From Hyphomicrobiales bacterium (GTDB lineage: Bacteria; Pseudomonadota; Alphaproteobacteria; Rhizobiales; Beijerinckiaceae), in assembly GCA_900473415.1 (NCBI GenBank), contig UCLR01000006.1, positions 144,557 to 208,556 on the forward strand: 64,000 nucleotides of DNA. Reading direction: 5' to 3'. The translations under genes were made by a program, and so were the position numbers. Positions within the stretch are counted from its first letter, which is position 1. The number at the start of each line of letters is the position of its first letter. Below, piece by piece: positions 31,091-39,558 of this stretch. A model generated the notes under the pieces. It was not told the origin of the DNA. It saw nothing but the letters and a program-made list of their open reading frames with translations, and ran no database searches.

Positions 31091-31543
31091 ATGGCCGAGA
31101 TCCTGTTTTTCCATCTGCAGTCCCGCCCGCTGGAGCAGGTCCTGCCGACGATCCTCGACCGCGCACTCTCGCGCGGCCAGAAGGTCGTCGTCGAGGTCTC
31201 GAGCCAGGAGCGGCTGAGCGTGGTCGACGACCACCTCTGGACCTATGCGGATGAGAGCTTCCTGCCGCATGTGACGGAGATGGAGGCCGATGCGGCCTCG
31301 AACCCGATCGTTCTGACGACACGGGCGCATAATCCGAACGCCGCCGAGGTGCGCATCTGCGCCGACGGCGTTCGCATTCCCGACGCAATGGATACGTACG
31401 AGCGCGTCGTTCTGATATTCGATGGTGACGATCCCGAGGCGCTGAATGCCGCCCGCGAGGATTGGAAGAAGGCCCGGGCCTCGGGCCATGCCGCCAGCTA
31501 CTGGCAGCAGGATGAGGCCGGCCGCTGGGAGAAGAAAGCGTGA
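31091..31543 (+). CDS. holC: DNA polymerase III subunit chi
   Basis: Chi connects the clamp loader to SSB. The 150-residue protein shows the family pattern: FFHLQSRPLEQVLPTILDRAL, the VVEVSSQERLSVVDDHLWTY segment with the conserved LW.Y, and the FLPH motif. It lies downstream of pepA, as in E. coli. Its stop overlaps the GTG of the following small lipoprotein gene (GTGA). Confidence 0.95.
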   Translation: MAEILFFHLQSRPLEQVLPTILDRALSRGQKVVVEVSSQERLSVVDDHLWTYADESFLPHVTEMEADAASNPIVLTTRAHNPNAAEVRICADGVRIPDAMDTYERVVLIFDGDDPEALNAAREDWKKARASGHAASYWQQDEAGRWEKKA

Positions 31544-31953
31544 GACTGCCTATCCTGTTTTTCTGCGCCGCCGCTCTCGCGGGCTGCTCTGTCGATATGG
31601 GCGGCTTCGCCTTCCAGTCCGAGACCAAGAAGGGCGTCACCACTACCACGATGACCACGGGGAGCATCGGTGCCTCGACGCAGGAGCCGGTCCTCACGCC
31701 CGAGGGGGAATGCAGCGTCGGCGCCTCGCTCGATCCCTCGACGCGCCCGCTGCCGAAGGAGATCGCGCCTGGCATCACCGAATGCGAGCTGGTGAAGCTC
31801 AAGGCCAAGGCTCCGACCGACGTGCTGATCGGAGAGAGCGGCAAGGGCCAGCGCGAGGTCCAGGTGCTCTATGCCGAGCCCGGCGGTCGCGAACTCTACC
31901 TCTTCACCGACAATCGCCTGAGCCGCATCGTAAAGCCGGGCGGCGAGGGCTGA
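31540..31953 (+). CDS. Small predicted lipoprotein of unknown function
   Basis: This 137-residue protein begins at a GTG that overlaps the holC stop. It has a lipoprotein signal (RLPILFFCAAALAGC, lipobox LAGC, Cys about 15), then a Thr/Ser-rich stretch (TTTTMTTGS), then a compact domain with two further Cys (ECSVG, ECELV). I do not recognise the family. The layout suggests an outer-membrane lipoprotein. Codon use is like its neighbours, so it is likely a resident gene. Confidence 0.75.
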   Translation: MRLPILFFCAAALAGCSVDMGGFAFQSETKKGVTTTTMTTGSIGASTQEPVLTPEGECSVGASLDPSTRPLPKEIAPGITECELVKLKAKAPTDVLIGESGKGQREVQVLYAEPGGRELYLFTDNRLSRIVKPGGEG

Positions 31954-32077
31954 TCGCAGCGGGCGGCCCGATGGAGAGCACGCCCGCGCTTGCCAGCCGA
32001 GCTACGTGACGGCAATCTCCGCTTAACAACATTCAGCGAGTGTATGCCGGAGCCTTCGTCTCGTCGGGCAGCAGGGT

Positions 32078-32797
32078 ATGGAAAGTCCAATCATGATCAT
32101 CGACGGTGTGAATGCCAATTCCGGCAAGCTGAACGAGATGGTGCTGCGTGGGCGGGTGGGGCTTCTCAACCGCCGGTCGTTCCTGGTCGGCTCGGCCGTC
32201 GGTCTCAGCGGGCTGGGGCTTGCTGGCTGCGCGACCGACGGCATGAGCCTCGCCGAGGCGCAGCAGGTCTACGGCCCGGTGCCCGAGGAGAAATTCCCGA
32301 TCCCGGCCGTCGACGTCACCAAGGTCGATCCGAAATATTTCCGCCGGACCGTTCGCTACGAAACCAAGGAAGCCCCCGGCACGATCATCGTCGATCCCGG
32401 CAACTATTATGTCTACCGCATCGAGGAGGACGGCAACGCGACCCGCTACGGCGCCAATGTCGGCCGCGACGGCTTCCGGTGGGCCGGTGACGCCTATGTC
32501 GGGCGCAAGTCCGAATGGGCGACCTGGACACCGCCCAAGGAGATGATCAAGCGTCAGCCCGAGGCAGCCAAATACGCCCGCGGAATGCCGGGCGGCCTCG
32601 ACAATCCGCTCGGCGCGCGCACGCTCCATCTCTATCAGAACGGTGCCTATACGCTCTATACGATCTATGCCTCGAGCGATCCCGAGACGATCGGCTCCGG
32701 TATCACGAGCGGCTGCGTCGGGCTGCTCAGCCAGGACATGATCCACCTGTACAACCGCACGCCGGTCAAGACGAAGGTGGTCGTCCTGCCGGCATAA
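32078..32797 (+). CDS. L,D-transpeptidase (YkuD) family lipoprotein with atypical active-site motif
   Basis: The 239-residue protein has a twin-arginine type signal (NRRSFLVGSA, residues 31-40) ending in a lipobox LAGC (Cys51), and a YkuD fold with the nucleophile Cys213 in TSGCVGLL. The family usually has HGT about 13 residues before SxGC and an Arg two residues after the Cys (SHGCIRM). Here these are Tyr-Ala-Ser (197-199) and Gly215. YkuD enzymes crosslink peptidoglycan or attach proteins to it; in Rhizobiales some link outer-membrane proteins to the wall. Activity here is uncertain. The start could also be the ATG at 32093. Confidence 0.85.
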   Translation: MESPIMIIDGVNANSGKLNEMVLRGRVGLLNRRSFLVGSAVGLSGLGLAGCATDGMSLAEAQQVYGPVPEEKFPIPAVDVTKVDPKYFRRTVRYETKEAPGTIIVDPGNYYVYRIEEDGNATRYGANVGRDGFRWAGDAYVGRKSEWATWTPPKEMIKRQPEAAKYARGMPGGLDNPLGARTLHLYQNGAYTLYTIYASSDPETIGSGITSGCVGLLSQDMIHLYNRTPVKTKVVVLPA

Positions 32798-32863
32798 GCC
32801 GCGCAGGGGAGGCCCGGACCGCGCCTTCGGTCCAGCACCGGCTTCGGAAGTGCAACGCCCTTT

Positions 32864-32883
32864 CTTCTCCCGGATGGGAGAAG
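32864..32883. repeat. Hairpin between the convergent L,D-transpeptidase and ABC-F genes
   Basis: CTTCTCCC (32864-32871), loop GGAT, GGGAGAAG (32876-32883), followed by GTGGCGCGAGCG. It looks like the CTTCTCCC...GGGAGAAGGTGGC intergenic repeat familiar from rhizobial genomes. No T-tract on either strand, so it is more likely a repeat than a standard terminator. Confidence 0.5.
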
Positions 32884-32911
32884 GTGGCGCGAGCGCGGGC
32901 CGAGCGGCGCC

Positions 32912-34780
32912 TCAGGCGCTCTCCAGTTCCTCGCCGAGCAACAGCCATTCCTCCTCGGCCGCCGTCAGCGCCTCCTGCAGCTCGGCACGTTGGCGCGAGA
33001 GCTGCAGCGCCTTGTCCGGGTCGCGTGAGAAAGCGCCGTTGGCGAGTGCCGCGTCGACCTTCTCGATGAGGCCGGTCAGCTTGCCGATGCGGGCCTCCGC
33101 GAGGTTGAGCTTCTGGCGCAGCGGCCCCTGCGCCACGCGCTTCGACGCAGCCTCCTTCCGCTCGTCGGATTTCGGCTTGGCGGCATCCGGCGCCGGCTTG
33201 CCGCGTTTCTCGGCCTTGGCGCTGTCGAGCACGAAGGATCGGTAATCCTCCATGTCGCCGTCGAAATTCTTCACCGTGCCGTTCGCGACGAGCCAGAGCC
33301 GGTCGGCGCAGGCCTCGATCAGGAAGCGGTCGTGGCTGACCAGGATCACCGCGCCCGGATAGTCGTTGATCGCCGTCATCAGCGCTGTGCGGCTGTCGAT
33401 GTCGAGGTGGTTCGTCGGTTCATCGAGGATCAGCAGATGCGGGCCGTGGAAGGTCGCGAGGCCGAGCATCAGCCGCGCCTTCTCGCCGCCCGAGAGCAGC
33501 TTCACAGGCGTATCGGCCTTCGATGCCGGAAAGCCGATCTGCGCCGCCTTCGAGCGGACTCTGGCCTCCGGTGCGTCGGGCATCAGGTCACGCAGATGGC
33601 CGACCGGCGTATCCTCGGGCCTGAGCTCGTCGAGCTGGTGCTGCGCGAAATAGGCCGTCTCCAGCTTGCTCGACTTCTTCATCTCGCCGGAAAGCGGCTC
33701 GAGCCGGCCGCCGATCAGCTTGCAGAAGGTCGATTTGCCGTTGCCGTTCGAGCCGAGCAGCGCGATCCGGTCATCCGGCGCGAGCGACAGCTTCAACCGC
33801 GACAGCACCTTGCGCTCGCCATAGCCGGCGCTGGCATCGTCGAGGACGATCATCGGCGGCGAGAGCGGCTTCTCCGGGCCGGGGAAGACGAAGGGCTGGA
33901 CGTCGCGGTCGACGATCGCGGCGATGGTCTCCATCTTCTCCAGCCGCTTGACGCGGGACTGCGCCTGCCGCGCCTTGGTGGCCTTGGCCTTGAAGCGGTC
34001 GACGAAGGATTGCAGGTGCTTGCGTTCCGCATCCTGCTTCTCCTTGGCGCGGGCGAGCTGCATCTGCTTCTCGGCGCGCTGCTTCTCGAAGGACGAATAG
34101 GTGCCGCGATAGAGCGTGAGCTTCCCCTGGTCGAGATGCATGATGTGGTCGACCGAAGTGTCCAGCAATTCGCGATCGTGGCTGATGACGATCACGGTAT
34201 GCGGATAGCGCTCCAGATAATCGTAGAGCCAGAGCGTGCCTTCGAGGTCGAGATAATTGGTCGGCTCGTCGAGCAGCAGCAGGTCCGGCTCCGAGAACAG
34301 CACGGCCGCGAGCGCGACGCGCATGCGCCAGCCGCCGGAGAAGTCGGAGCAGGGGCGCTGCTGTGCTTCCTCGTTGAAGCCGAGGCCGTGCAGCACCATG
34401 GCGGCGCGCGCCGGCGCCGAATGAGCGCCGATATCGGCGAGTCGCGTCTCGATCTCGGCGATGCGGTGCGGATCGGTCGCCGTCTCCGATTCCTTCATCA
34501 GTGCCGTGCGCTCGGTATCGGCGGCGAGCACGACCTCGATCAGCGTTTCGGGGCCGCCCGGCGCCTCCTGCGCCACGCCGCCGATGCGCCTTCCCTTCGG
34601 CAGGCTGATATTGCCGCTCTCGGTGCCGAGATCGCCGGTGATGATCTTGAACAGCGTGGTCTTGCCGGTGCCGTTGCGCCCGACGAAGCCGACGCGCGCG
34701 CCGTCGGGAATGGCCGCGCCGGTATGGTCGAGCAGCAGCCGCTCGCCCAGGCGGTAGGTGATGTCGTTGATCGTCAGCAT
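32912..34780 (-). CDS. ABC-F family ATPase, YheS type
   Basis: ABC-F proteins bind the ribosomal E site or related positions and relieve stalling. The 622-residue protein has two ATPase domains (Walker A GRNGTGKTT and GSNGNGKST; signatures FSGGWRMRV and LSGGEKARL) joined by a long charged linker with the P-site-tip region (KATKARQAQSRVKRLEKME), and a C-terminal coiled coil. Sequence pattern, including SFEKQRAEK, fits YheS rather than Uup. The start is the ATG at 34780; a TTG at 34816 is less likely. No membrane helix, so not a transporter. Confidence 0.93.
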   Translation of the reverse strand: MLTINDITYRLGERLLLDHTGAAIPDGARVGFVGRNGTGKTTLFKIITGDLGTESGNISLPKGRRIGGVAQEAPGGPETLIEVVLAADTERTALMKESETATDPHRIAEIETRLADIGAHSAPARAAMVLHGLGFNEEAQQRPCSDFSGGWRMRVALAAVLFSEPDLLLLDEPTNYLDLEGTLWLYDYLERYPHTVIVISHDRELLDTSVDHIMHLDQGKLTLYRGTYSSFEKQRAEKQMQLARAKEKQDAERKHLQSFVDRFKAKATKARQAQSRVKRLEKMETIAAIVDRDVQPFVFPGPEKPLSPPMIVLDDASAGYGERKVLSRLKLSLAPDDRIALLGSNGNGKSTFCKLIGGRLEPLSGEMKKSSKLETAYFAQHQLDELRPEDTPVGHLRDLMPDAPEARVRSKAAQIGFPASKADTPVKLLSGGEKARLMLGLATFHGPHLLILDEPTNHLDIDSRTALMTAINDYPGAVILVSHDRFLIEACADRLWLVANGTVKNFDGDMEDYRSFVLDSAKAEKRGKPAPDAAKPKSDERKEAASKRVAQGPLRQKLNLAEARIGKLTGLIEKVDAALANGAFSRDPDKALQLSRQRAELQEALTAAEEEWLLLGEELESA

Positions 34781-34938
34781 GGCAGGCGGTTTGGCGCGAA
34801 GCGCGCGAAAAGGCAATGGAACGCGGCTCGCTCGGGGTCGCCGTCACGATTTGGTCACGATCTCGCCACGCGACGGCCCGCTGCCACCCTCACCCAACGA
34901 AACACAGGTATTTGCTGATTCGTCGGGGACCCGAGCCC

Positions 34939-35061
34939 ATGTATGCCGACCAGCCTTTCGCCTACCCGCGCCGCCTATCCACCGGCGCGTTCCTCATCGT
35001 CCTGGTTGCCGTCGTCCTCGGCAGCGCCGCCGCACTGGTCGCGCTCGTGCCGATAGCCTGA
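34939..35061 (+). CDS. 40-residue predicted membrane protein
   Basis: The frame encodes a short polar start with a Tyr/Arg segment ([13 protein letters not shown]) and one strong membrane helix ([20 protein letters not shown]) to the end. GGGGAC 12 bases upstream may serve as Shine-Dalgarno. It lies alone between the ABC-F gene and coaD, with third-position GC like its neighbours. No family recognised; small membrane proteins of this kind are common and often missed. Confidence 0.45.
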   Translation: MYADQPFAYPRRLSTGAFLIVLVAVVLGSAAALVALVPIA

Positions 35062-35101
35062 GAGCTTGTCCTCTGCCGGGCCTGCGGCTAACGCTGACGT
35101 C

Positions 35102-35602
35102 ATGGCACGCATCGCTTTCTACACCGGCTCCTTCGATCCCGTGACCAACGGTCATGCCGACGTCATCGGCGCGGCCGCGGGCCTTTGCGACCGGCTCGTC
35201 GTCGCGATCGGCGTGCATCCGGGCAAGGCACCCGTGCTCTCGGTCGATGAGCGCGCCGGCCTGCTGCGGAAGGTCGCGACGCCGCTTTTGGCGGCCAAGG
35301 GCGCCGAGCTCGAGGTCGTGACCTTCGACGATCTCGCCGTCGATGCCGCCCGCAGGGCAGGGGCCTCGATCATCATCCGCGGCCTGCGCGACGGCACCGA
35401 TCTCGACTACGAGATGCAGATGGCCGGGATGAACGGCACCATGGCGCCGGACGTGCAGACCGTCTTCCTGCCGGCCTCGCCGGGCGTGCGCTACATCACC
35501 GCGACGCTGGTGCGCCAGATCGCGGCGATGGGCGGCGATGTCTCGCCCTTCGTGCCGGCGCCGGTGCTCACGGCGCTCAAGGCGCGCTTCGCCAAGCCTT
35601 AA
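35102..35602 (+). CDS. coaD: Phosphopantetheine adenylyltransferase CoaD
   Basis: CoaD catalyses the penultimate step of coenzyme A synthesis. The 166-residue protein has the nucleotidyltransferase motif [11 protein letters not shown] (residues about 8-18) and the conserved [15 protein letters not shown] start at [11 protein letters not shown] (35102); a TTG-led frame from 35066 has no support. It is followed by proS after 146 bases in which I see no clear signal. Confidence 0.96.
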   Translation: MARIAFYTGSFDPVTNGHADVIGAAAGLCDRLVVAIGVHPGKAPVLSVDERAGLLRKVATPLLAAKGAELEVVTFDDLAVDAARRAGASIIIRGLRDGTDLDYEMQMAGMNGTMAPDVQTVFLPASPGVRYITATLVRQIAAMGGDVSPFVPAPVLTALKARFAKP

Positions 35603-35748
35603 GGCGGCACAACTTCGCCATCTTCGCCCGTTCTCTGCTGATTATGGTTTGCATTTTGGCTGGAGCGATGGTGTCTCTCAGCCCAAGCGACTCGTAAATT
35701 CGATCTCCCGGCGCGATCCCCGCGCCAAGCCCTCCGACAGGTTTGACG

Positions 35749-37080
35749 ATGCGTCTGTCCCGCTATTTCCTGCCCCTTCTGCGCGATACGCCCAAGGAGG
35801 CAGAGATCGTCTCGCATCGGCTGATGCTGCGCGCCGGCATGATCCGCCAGCAATCGGCCGGCATCTATTCCTGGCTGCCGCTCGGCCTGCGCGTGCTCAA
35901 CAAGATCAGCAACGTCATCCGCGAGGAGCAGGATCGTTCGGGCGCCATCGAGATCCTGATGCCGACCATCCAGTCGGCCGATCTCTGGCGCGAGAGCGGG
36001 CGCTACGAGGCCTATGGCAAGGAGATGCTGCGCATCAAGGACCGACATGATCGCGACATGCTCTACGGGCCGACCAACGAGGAGATGGTCACCGAGATCG
36101 TCCGCAGCTACGTGAAATCCTACAAGGACCTGCCGCTCAACCTCTACCACATCCAGTGGAAGTTCCGGGACGAGGTCCGCCCGCGCTTCGGCGTGATGCG
36201 CGGCCGCGAGTTCCTGATGAAGGACGCCTATTCCTTCGATCTCGACAAGGACGCGGCGCGCCACGCCTATAACCGCATGTTCACTGCCTATCTGCGCACC
36301 TTTGCGCGGCTTGGCCTGAAGGCGATCCCGATGAAGGCCGATACCGGCCCGATCGGCGGCGACCTTTCGCATGAATTCATCGTGCTCGCCTCCACCGGCG
36401 AGAGCGAGGTCTTCTGCCACAGCGACTACCTCAACTTCGAGACGCCGGCCGCCGACACCGATTTCGACAGCGTCGCCGGTCTGCAGGGCGTCTTCGACAA
36501 GTGGACGAGCCTCTACGCTGCCACCGAGGAGATGCACGACAAGGCTGCCTTCGAGGCGGTCCCGGAAGACAAGCGCGTCTCGGCGCGCGGCATCGAGGTC
36601 GGCCACATCTTCTATTTCGGCACCAAGTATTCCGAGCCGATGGGCGCGGCGGTGGCGGGCCCGGACGGACAGCCTGTGCTGCTGCATGGCGGCTCCTACG
36701 GCATCGGGCCGAGCCGGCTTGTGGCCGCGCTGATCGAGGCCGGCCATGACGAGGGCGGCATCGTCTGGCCCGACGAGATCGCGCCCTTCGACGTCTCGGT
36801 CATCAATCTCAAAGCCGGCGACGCCGCGACGGACGGTGCGGCCGAGCAGATCTACAAGCACCTGCTCGCCAAGGGCTACGACGCTCTGCTCGACGACACC
36901 GACGAGCGGCCGGGCGGCAAGTTCGCCACCGCTGACCTGATCGGCGTGCCCTGGCAGATCATTGTCGGCCCGAAGGGGCTGGCCGAGGGCAAGGTCGAGA
37001 TCAAGCGCCGCGCCGGTGGCGAGCGCGAGCTCGTTTCGCTCGAAGCGGCGCTCGACCGCTTCAAGGGCCGGGTGGCGTAA
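35749..37080 (+). CDS. proS: Prolyl-tRNA synthetase, alphaproteobacterial short type
   Basis: ProRS charges tRNA-Pro. The 443-residue protein is the short form lacking most of the editing (INS) domain, which is usual in alphaproteobacteria. Class II motifs are visible: motif 2 ([24 protein letters not shown]) and motif 3 ([15 protein letters not shown]). The start is the ATG at 35749; a TTG at 35743 is in frame. It precedes lolC by 4 bases, so the three genes proS-lolC-lolD form an operon as in Rhizobium. Confidence 0.97.
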   Translation: MRLSRYFLPLLRDTPKEAEIVSHRLMLRAGMIRQQSAGIYSWLPLGLRVLNKISNVIREEQDRSGAIEILMPTIQSADLWRESGRYEAYGKEMLRIKDRHDRDMLYGPTNEEMVTEIVRSYVKSYKDLPLNLYHIQWKFRDEVRPRFGVMRGREFLMKDAYSFDLDKDAARHAYNRMFTAYLRTFARLGLKAIPMKADTGPIGGDLSHEFIVLASTGESEVFCHSDYLNFETPAADTDFDSVAGLQGVFDKWTSLYAATEEMHDKAAFEAVPEDKRVSARGIEVGHIFYFGTKYSEPMGAAVAGPDGQPVLLHGGSYGIGPSRLVAALIEAGHDEGGIVWPDEIAPFDVSVINLKAGDAATDGAAEQIYKHLLAKGYDALLDDTDERPGGKFATADLIGVPWQIIVGPKGLAEGKVEIKRRAGGERELVSLEAALDRFKGRVA

Positions 37081-37084
37081 CGGG

Positions 37085-38374
37085 ATGAGCGCCGTCGCAG
37101 ACAGCGCCGAGATACCGACCGGCACGAAGCCCTTCGCCGGCTTCGAATGGCTGCTGGCCGGGCGCTATCTGCGCACGCGCCGGCGCGAAGGCTTCGTCTC
37201 GGTCATCGCCGGCTTCTCCTTCCTCGGCATCCTGCTCGGCGTCGCGACGCTGATCATCGTGATGTCGGTGATGAACGGCTTCCGCAAGGAGCTGCTGGAG
37301 AAGATCGTCGGCGTGAACGGGCATATCTTCGCTACGCCGATCGACCGGCCGCTCGACGACTACGACAGCGTCGCCCAGCGCCTTGCCAAGATCCCCGGCG
37401 TCAAGCTCGCCATCCCGCTCGTCGAGGGGCAAGCGCTCGCCTCCTCGCAGAGCGGCAACAACGGCGTGCTGGTGCGCGGCGTGCGCGAGGCCGACATCAA
37501 GGCGATTCCCTTCATCGGCGGCAACATCAAGTCGGGCACGCTCGAAGGCTTCGATGCGGAGCCCGGCGTCGCCATTGGCCGCCGCCTTGCCAACGCGCTG
37601 GGCATCCAGGTCGGCGACATGATGACGCTGGTCTCGCCGCAGGGGGCCTCGACGCCCTTCGGCACTGCCCCGCGCATCAAGGCCTATCCGGTCAGGGCGA
37701 TCTTCGAGATCGGCATGACCGAGTTCGACGGCACCTTCGTCTACATGCCGCTCGCCGAGGCCCAGGCCTATTTCAACCGCGACGGCGACGTGAACGTCAT
37801 CGAGATCTTCGCCGACGATCCCGACCGGACGCAGTCCGTGCGCGACGCGATCGAGGCCGATGCGCCGCGCCCGCTCGTGCTCTCCGACTGGCGCCAGCGC
37901 AATCGCAGCTTCTTCAATGCGCTTGAGGTCGAGCGCAACGTGATGTTCATCATCCTGACCCTGATCGTGCTGGTCGCCGCGCTGAACATCGTCTCGGGTC
38001 TCATCATGCTGGTGAAGGACAAGACCGAGGACATCGCGATCATGCGCACCATGGGCGCGACGCGTGGCACGGTGCTTCGGGTCTTCCTGATGACGGGCGC
38101 CGCGATCGGCTTCTTCGGCACGGTCGGCGGCCTCATCCTCGGCGTGCTCGTCGCCAAGAACATCAAGTCGATCATGGCGGGCCTGAACTGGCTCACCGGT
38201 GCCAATCTCTGGGACCCTACAGTGCGCTTCCTCAGCGACATCCCCTCCGTCATCGACTGGCGCGAGGTGGTGACCGTGGTGGTGATGGCGTTGACGCTCT
38301 CGCTGCTGGCCACGCTCTATCCCGCTTGGAAGGCCGCCCGGCTCGACCCCGTTCAAGCTCTCAGGATGGGCTGA
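37085..38374 (+). CDS. lolC: Lipoprotein-releasing ABC transporter permease (LolC/LolE family)
   Basis: This permease extracts mature lipoproteins from the inner membrane for LolA. The 429-residue protein has one N-terminal membrane helix (about 38-65), a large periplasmic MacB-type domain (about 70-280) and three C-terminal helices in the FtsX fold. There is a single permease gene, so a homodimeric complex with LolD is likely, as in species with one LolF-like protein. The start ATG follows the proS stop by 4 bases. Confidence 0.94.
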   Translation: MSAVADSAEIPTGTKPFAGFEWLLAGRYLRTRRREGFVSVIAGFSFLGILLGVATLIIVMSVMNGFRKELLEKIVGVNGHIFATPIDRPLDDYDSVAQRLAKIPGVKLAIPLVEGQALASSQSGNNGVLVRGVREADIKAIPFIGGNIKSGTLEGFDAEPGVAIGRRLANALGIQVGDMMTLVSPQGASTPFGTAPRIKAYPVRAIFEIGMTEFDGTFVYMPLAEAQAYFNRDGDVNVIEIFADDPDRTQSVRDAIEADAPRPLVLSDWRQRNRSFFNALEVERNVMFIILTLIVLVAALNIVSGLIMLVKDKTEDIAIMRTMGATRGTVLRVFLMTGAAIGFFGTVGGLILGVLVAKNIKSIMAGLNWLTGANLWDPTVRFLSDIPSVIDWREVVTVVVMALTLSLLATLYPAWKAARLDPVQALRMG

Positions 38375-38377
38375 GCC

Positions 38378-39070
38378 ATGGCGCAGAAGGAGATGCCCGC
38401 GCTCTTCCTCTCGCAGGTCGAGCGCTTCTATCCGCAGAGCGATGCGCCGCTCGAAGTGCTGCGCAAGGCCGATTTCGCGCTCTGGCCGGGCGAGGTCGTG
38501 GCTCTGGTGGCACCGAGCGGCACCGGCAAGTCGACGCTGCTGCATGTCGCCGGCCTCTTGGAGAAGCCGGACGCCGGCGAGGTCTTCGTCGGCGGGCTCG
38601 CCACGACCAAGCTCGACGATGCCGGCCGCACGCGCCTGCGCCGCACCGAGATCGGCTTCGTCTACCAGTTCCATCATCTCCTGCCGGAATTCACGGCGCT
38701 GGAGAACGTCGTGCTGCCGCAGCGCATCCGCGGCCTGGCGCGCGATGTGGCGGAGGAGCGCGCCATCGAGCTCCTGACCTTCCTCGGCCTCGGCCAGCGG
38801 CTCGACCATCTGCCGGGCGAATTGTCGGGCGGCGAGCAGCAGCGCGTCGCCATCGGCCGCGCCGTCGCCAACGGGCCGCGCCTGCTATTGGCCGACGAAC
38901 CGACCGGCAATCTCGACCCGCACACCTCGCAGCACGTCTTCGGCACGCTGATGGCGCTGGCGCGAGCTTCCGGGCTGGCGGCGCTGATCGCCACCCACAA
39001 CCTCGAGCTCGCCCGCCAGATGGACCGACGCGTGACGATCCGCGAGGGGCAGGTGGTGCCGCTGGCCTGA
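38378..39070 (+). CDS. lolD: Lipoprotein-releasing ABC transporter ATPase LolD
   Basis: LolD powers lipoprotein release. The 230-residue protein has Walker [10 protein letters not shown] near residue 45, the family's [16 protein letters not shown], signature [14 protein letters not shown] and Walker [13 protein letters not shown]. It starts 3 bases after lolC. The gene is followed by a palindromic repeat that may also act as the end of the proS-lolCD transcript. Confidence 0.96.
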   Translation: MAQKEMPALFLSQVERFYPQSDAPLEVLRKADFALWPGEVVALVAPSGTGKSTLLHVAGLLEKPDAGEVFVGGLATTKLDDAGRTRLRRTEIGFVYQFHHLLPEFTALENVVLPQRIRGLARDVAEERAIELLTFLGLGQRLDHLPGELSGGEQQRVAIGRAVANGPRLLLADEPTGNLDPHTSQHVFGTLMALARASGLAALIATHNLELARQMDRRVTIREGQVVPLA

Positions 39071-39086
39071 GGCAGGTACCCAGGCG

Positions 39087-39112
39087 TCATGCTCGGGCCT
39101 GATCCGAGCATC
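39087..39112. repeat. Short palindromic repeat after lolD
   Basis: ATGCTCGG (39089-39096) and CCGAGCAT (39104-39111) form an 8-bp stem with a seven-base loop; preceded by GTC, the same GTCATG start as the repeat at 22486. No T-tract. Confidence 0.55.
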
Positions 39113-39266
39113 TCTTCCCGAAGGAAACGCCTGCGCCTTGCCGTCCTGAGATTCTCGGGCCGCCGCTCCACGCCGCCGGGGAATGGCGACCTTAGGACTG
39201 GCTCGCGTTATTAAGTTTGCATTAACTCATTCGGTGAGCATTCGACCCGAATTCTTTCTCAATCAT

Positions 39267-39294
39267 TGACGAGAACAAAACGCGAACTAAGCTG
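39267..39294 (+). promoter_or_regulatory. Promoter of the 36-residue membrane protein
   Basis: TTGACG (39267-39272), a 16-base spacer, and TAAGCT (39289-39294). The -35 is good, the -10 weak. The region is unusually A/T-rich for this genome. The spacer is filled by the LexA-type box, so repressor binding would block the promoter. Confidence 0.55.
39274..39288 (+). promoter_or_regulatory. Perfect GAAC-N7-GAAC (LexA/SOS-type) operator
   Basis: GAAC at 39274-39277, seven bases (AAAACGC), GAAC at 39285-39288. This is the exact alphaproteobacterial LexA consensus and lies precisely between the -35 and -10 hexamers. It would place the small membrane protein, and possibly dnaE, under SOS control. 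Confidence 0.6.
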
Positions 39295-39321
39295 AACATA
39301 TCGAAAACGAAGGAGGTTCTC

Positions 39322-39432
39322 ATGACTGCAGCGCGCAAATTCGCCGCCGGCCTTGCCGAGATCACCTCGCTGGGTGTCTTCCTCGGCATGATCTGGCTCT
39401 GGGCCGCGATCCTCTCTGGCCCGCATGTTTGA
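39322..39432 (+). CDS. 36-residue single-helix membrane protein, putative SOS-induced cell-division inhibitor (SidA-like)
   Basis: The gene encodes a short basic start (MTAARKF), then a membrane helix with Trp residues (SLGVFLGMIWLWAAILSG) ending PHV. The Shine-Dalgarno AGGAGG at 39311-39316 is perfect with ideal spacing, and a promoter with an embedded LexA box lies directly upstream, so the gene is almost certainly expressed. In Caulobacter the LexA-controlled 29-residue inner-membrane protein SidA blocks division through FtsW. This protein matches in size, topology and regulation, but I cannot show homology. It lies between lolD and dnaE; read-through into dnaE is possible. Confidence 0.75.
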   Translation: MTAARKFAAGLAEITSLGVFLGMIWLWAAILSGPHV

Positions 39433-39558
39433 TCGTCACCCTGTCCAGACCTGGCAGGAGCCATCCACAGGCCGGCAAGGATCGCTCGACGCCGGCCCCG
39501 CTGCCGCCGCATAAAGCGGAGAGGGATCGGCGAGTCGCGCGGGCGGCGGGAGAGGGAC

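Noticed and set aside
33332..34918. 528-codon plus-strand frame over the ABC-F gene
   Set aside because: Antisense shadow of a complete ABC-F ATPase.
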